In this document: positions 4,067-5,353 of the stretch, piece after piece
Layout: every line of letters starts with the position of its first letter
How positions within the stretch are numbered: the stretch's first letter is position 1
From: Gemmobacter sp.
GTDB lineage: Bacteria; Pseudomonadota; Alphaproteobacteria; Rhodobacterales; Rhodobacteraceae
DNA: 5,353 nucleotides
Assembly: GCA_030656535.1 (NCBI GenBank)
Contig: JAUSPL010000317.1
Coordinates: 1 to 5,353, forward strand
Direction of reading: 5' to 3'
The notes under the pieces: generated by a model
Told to the model about the DNA's origin: nothing
The model's database searches: none
Seen by the model: the letters and a program-made list of their open reading frames with translations, nothing else
Translations under genes and position numbers: made by a program

Positions 4067-5353
4067 GCATCTGCTCCTTGTTCAGATCGGCAAAATGCCC
4101 TTTGCGACGGGCAAGCTGTCGCAAACGGTCGGGGAGGTGCCAGAAGTCGGGCGCTTCGGCGGACCAGCTGTCGATCTGCGCGATCAGGCCGGGCAGTCCC
4201 ATCCGGTCTGCCATATGGAACAGCCCCCCGAGTGTCCGCCGGAGCCCATAGCCCAGAAGTGTGGCATCAATATCGGTGGCGCGCAGGGATGCCCCCTGGT
4301 CCAGCGCTCGGCACGCCTCCAGGGTCATGGCGGCAAAGTACCGCGCCACGATGGCATCATCGGCCAACGCCGGGGCCGCATCCAAGGCGCGCGGCCGATT
4401 GGGTGCCGCCGGCACCGCATCGGCAAACCGGCGGGGGCCAAGACCCGCATCGGCGATCAGCCGGTCCAGCCGGGAAGGCGGGACGCCGGCTAGCAGCATC
4501 TGTTGGGCAAAGCGGTGGCAGTGGGCATGGATGCGCATCCCGACCGGGCGGCCCAGATTGCGCACCGCGACCATCCGCATGCGCGCTGCCAGCGCAAACA
4601 CTGTCGCGACGGCTTCGGGCGCAGTGATGTCGGCAAGCTGCACCTCCAGCAACCGCGATGGACCGGGGGGCTGAACCGCGTGCAATCCCACAATATCCTG
4701 CGACCGATTGCCTGCATCGGACAAGGCCGCGAAAGCATCACCCGCCGTCACCACGCCGATCACGACACCCGGACGCACGACAGGATCAAGGCAGGCAATC
4801 GTTGTGCTCACCGCATGTTCCGACGCGATCACAACGAGGTCTGCCGCATGCAGGGCTGCAAGGTCGGTCGTGACCGCAAACCTTGACGCCAACGACAGGC
4901 TTTCCGCACGCGGCGTTACGCTTGCCTGCCCAAGTTCCGTGGCCCGCAGCAAAATCGCGGCGCGCAGACCGGCCTTCCGGTCTTCAAGGTCACAAAGCGT
5001 GGTGACCGCAAGACCCGCATGCAAAAATGCAGCTGCAAAGCCGATGGCGTTTTCGTTGTCGCCGATGACCGCCGCGGCGGCAATCGGTCGGGGCGCGGCA
5101 GTTGCCTCGGGGATGTGCCGCGTCATGCGTTCGGCCATGTGGGCGTGGGCCAACGCCTGCCGTTCGGGGCCTTGCAGCAGATCAAGGACCGTGGCGCGTT
5201 CGTGCAATATCCCTTCGGCAAGCGGCAGTCCGGCATGGGCGATGGTCTCCACCGCCTTGCGTTGCGCGGCAGACGCCCATCGGTCGGCGGCCAGTTTCTC
5301 TGCTGCCGCGGCAATCACCGCCGGATCGACACGAACCCGGATCTGGCCTGTTC
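4056..5353 (-). CDS. FadB/FadJ-like protein with degenerate HAD domain (5' partial)
   Basis: The frame is open to the window edge (first residues TGQIRVRVDPAV), so at least 431 residues are visible and the N-terminus, expected to be an enoyl-CoA hydratase (crotonase) domain, lies outside. GTG 5318 is only an internal codon. Numbering from it, residues 1-75 are the linker (RQALAHAHMAERMTRHIPEA); 82-260 the 3-hydroxyacyl-CoA dehydrogenase (HAD) Rossmann domain; and 320-412 the C-terminal repeat (ATDIDATLLGYG, then RRTLGGLFHMAD and KGHFADLN). The catalytic His213 (GLH) and Glu225 (RLLEV) are present at the usual 12-residue spacing. The NAD motif GxGxxG reads GDNENA (86-91), the NTSS/NTST segment is VTAGD (190-194), and the Asn of GFxGNR is Met261 (PVGMR). 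The dehydrogenase step may therefore be lost, with the hydratase part possibly still working. PimF of R. palustris is a plausible relative. The gene ends TGA 4058-4056, inside the next gene. Confidence 0.82.
   Translation of the reverse strand, partial: TGQIRVRVDPAVIAAAAEKLAADRWASAAQRKAVETIAHAGLPLAEGILHERATVLDLLQGPERQALAHAHMAERMTRHIPEATAAPRPIAAAAVIGDNENAIGFAAAFLHAGLAVTTLCDLEDRKAGLRAAILLRATELGQASVTPRAESLSLASRFAVTTDLAALHAADLVVIASEHAVSTTIACLDPVVRPGVVIGVVTAGDAFAALSDAGNRSQDIVGLHAVQPPGPSRLLEVQLADITAPEAVATVFALAARMRMVAVRNLGRPVGMRIHAHCHRFAQQMLLAGVPPSRLDRLIADAGLGPRRFADAVPAAPNRPRALDAAPALADDAIVARYFAAMTLEACRALDQGASLRATDIDATLLGYGLRRTLGGLFHMADRMGLPGLIAQIDSWSAEAPDFWHLPDRLRQLARRKGHFADLNKEQMRES
4074..4079 (-). 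promoter_or_regulatory. Shine-Dalgarno deciding the GTG start
   Basis: On the minus strand AAGGAG lies seven bases before GTG 4066, within the last codons of the upstream gene. It supports GTG rather than any later Met as the start of the large acyl-CoA dehydrogenase subunit. Confidence 0.75.

Noticed and set aside
2333..4627. Plus-strand open frame of 764 codons antisense to the acyl-CoA dehydrogenase genes
   Set aside because: It mirrors three well-supported minus-strand genes in GC-rich DNA. Its translation is rich in Pro, Arg, Gln and Gly with no recognisable domain, and it crosses three gene borders.
4490..5314. Short minus- and plus-strand frames overlapping the FadB-like gene
   Set aside because: All are alternative-frame shadows of a continuous 431-codon frame with clear family motifs.
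5316..5318. GTG as the start of the FadB-like gene
   Set aside because: The frame stays open to the window edge and the residues upstream (IRVRVDPAV) read as the normal linker after a crotonase domain, so this is an internal Val codon.
1..5353. A defence system, CRISPR array, tRNA gene or phage module
   Set aside because: I saw no array-like repeats, tRNA-like folds or phage and defence domains. All supported content is insertion-sequence debris or beta-oxidation genes.

Overview
This is a GC-rich window whose proteins and insertion sequences look alphaproteobacterial (a Rhodobacterales- or Rhizobiales-like genome is my best guess, from resemblance remembered rather than searched). It has two halves. 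The left third (1 to about 1700) is a graveyard of insertion sequences. The right two thirds (about 1700 to 5353) is a tight minus-strand operon for CoA-thioester beta-oxidation, whose upstream end lies beyond the window.

Left part: pieces of four insertion-sequence families lie end to end, each cut by the next. From the left they are: the C-terminal end of an IS630-family transposase (1-210) with its terminal sequence; an IS21-family istB ATPase gene (227-827) that lacks its N-terminus and has two frame-breaking deletions, followed by an IS21-type end closing near 898; the C-terminal two thirds of an IS3-family OrfB (904-1483) with a frameshift and an in-frame hairpin insertion where the catalytic Glu should be, followed by the IS3 right inverted repeat ending at 1512; and, on the minus strand, the N-terminal stub of an IS5/IS1182-like transposase (1513-1650) with its own terminal repeat near 1671-1696. 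The simplest reading is nested insertion: the IS5/IS1182-like element entered the operon first, IS3 entered that, IS21 entered IS3, and IS630 entered istB.

Right part, in transcription order on the minus strand: (1) a FadB/FadJ-like protein, cut by the window edge, with a 3-hydroxyacyl-CoA dehydrogenase region that has lost several nucleotide-binding and catalytic positions; (2) a large acyl-CoA dehydrogenase subunit resembling PimC; (3) a small acyl-CoA dehydrogenase-like subunit resembling PimD, without the catalytic Glu; (4) the first 33 or so codons of a further, unidentified gene. The junctions are an 11-bp overlap, a 3-nt gap and a 4-bp ATGA overlap, which indicates one transcript with coupled translation. 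Together the genes probably encode a heteromeric acyl-CoA dehydrogenase and the following hydratase step for a CoA-activated acid, possibly a dicarboxylic or alicyclic acid as in the Rhodopseudomonas palustris pim system. The insertion-sequence pile-up has cut the operon's distal end. I see no RNA genes, CRISPR array or defence system.
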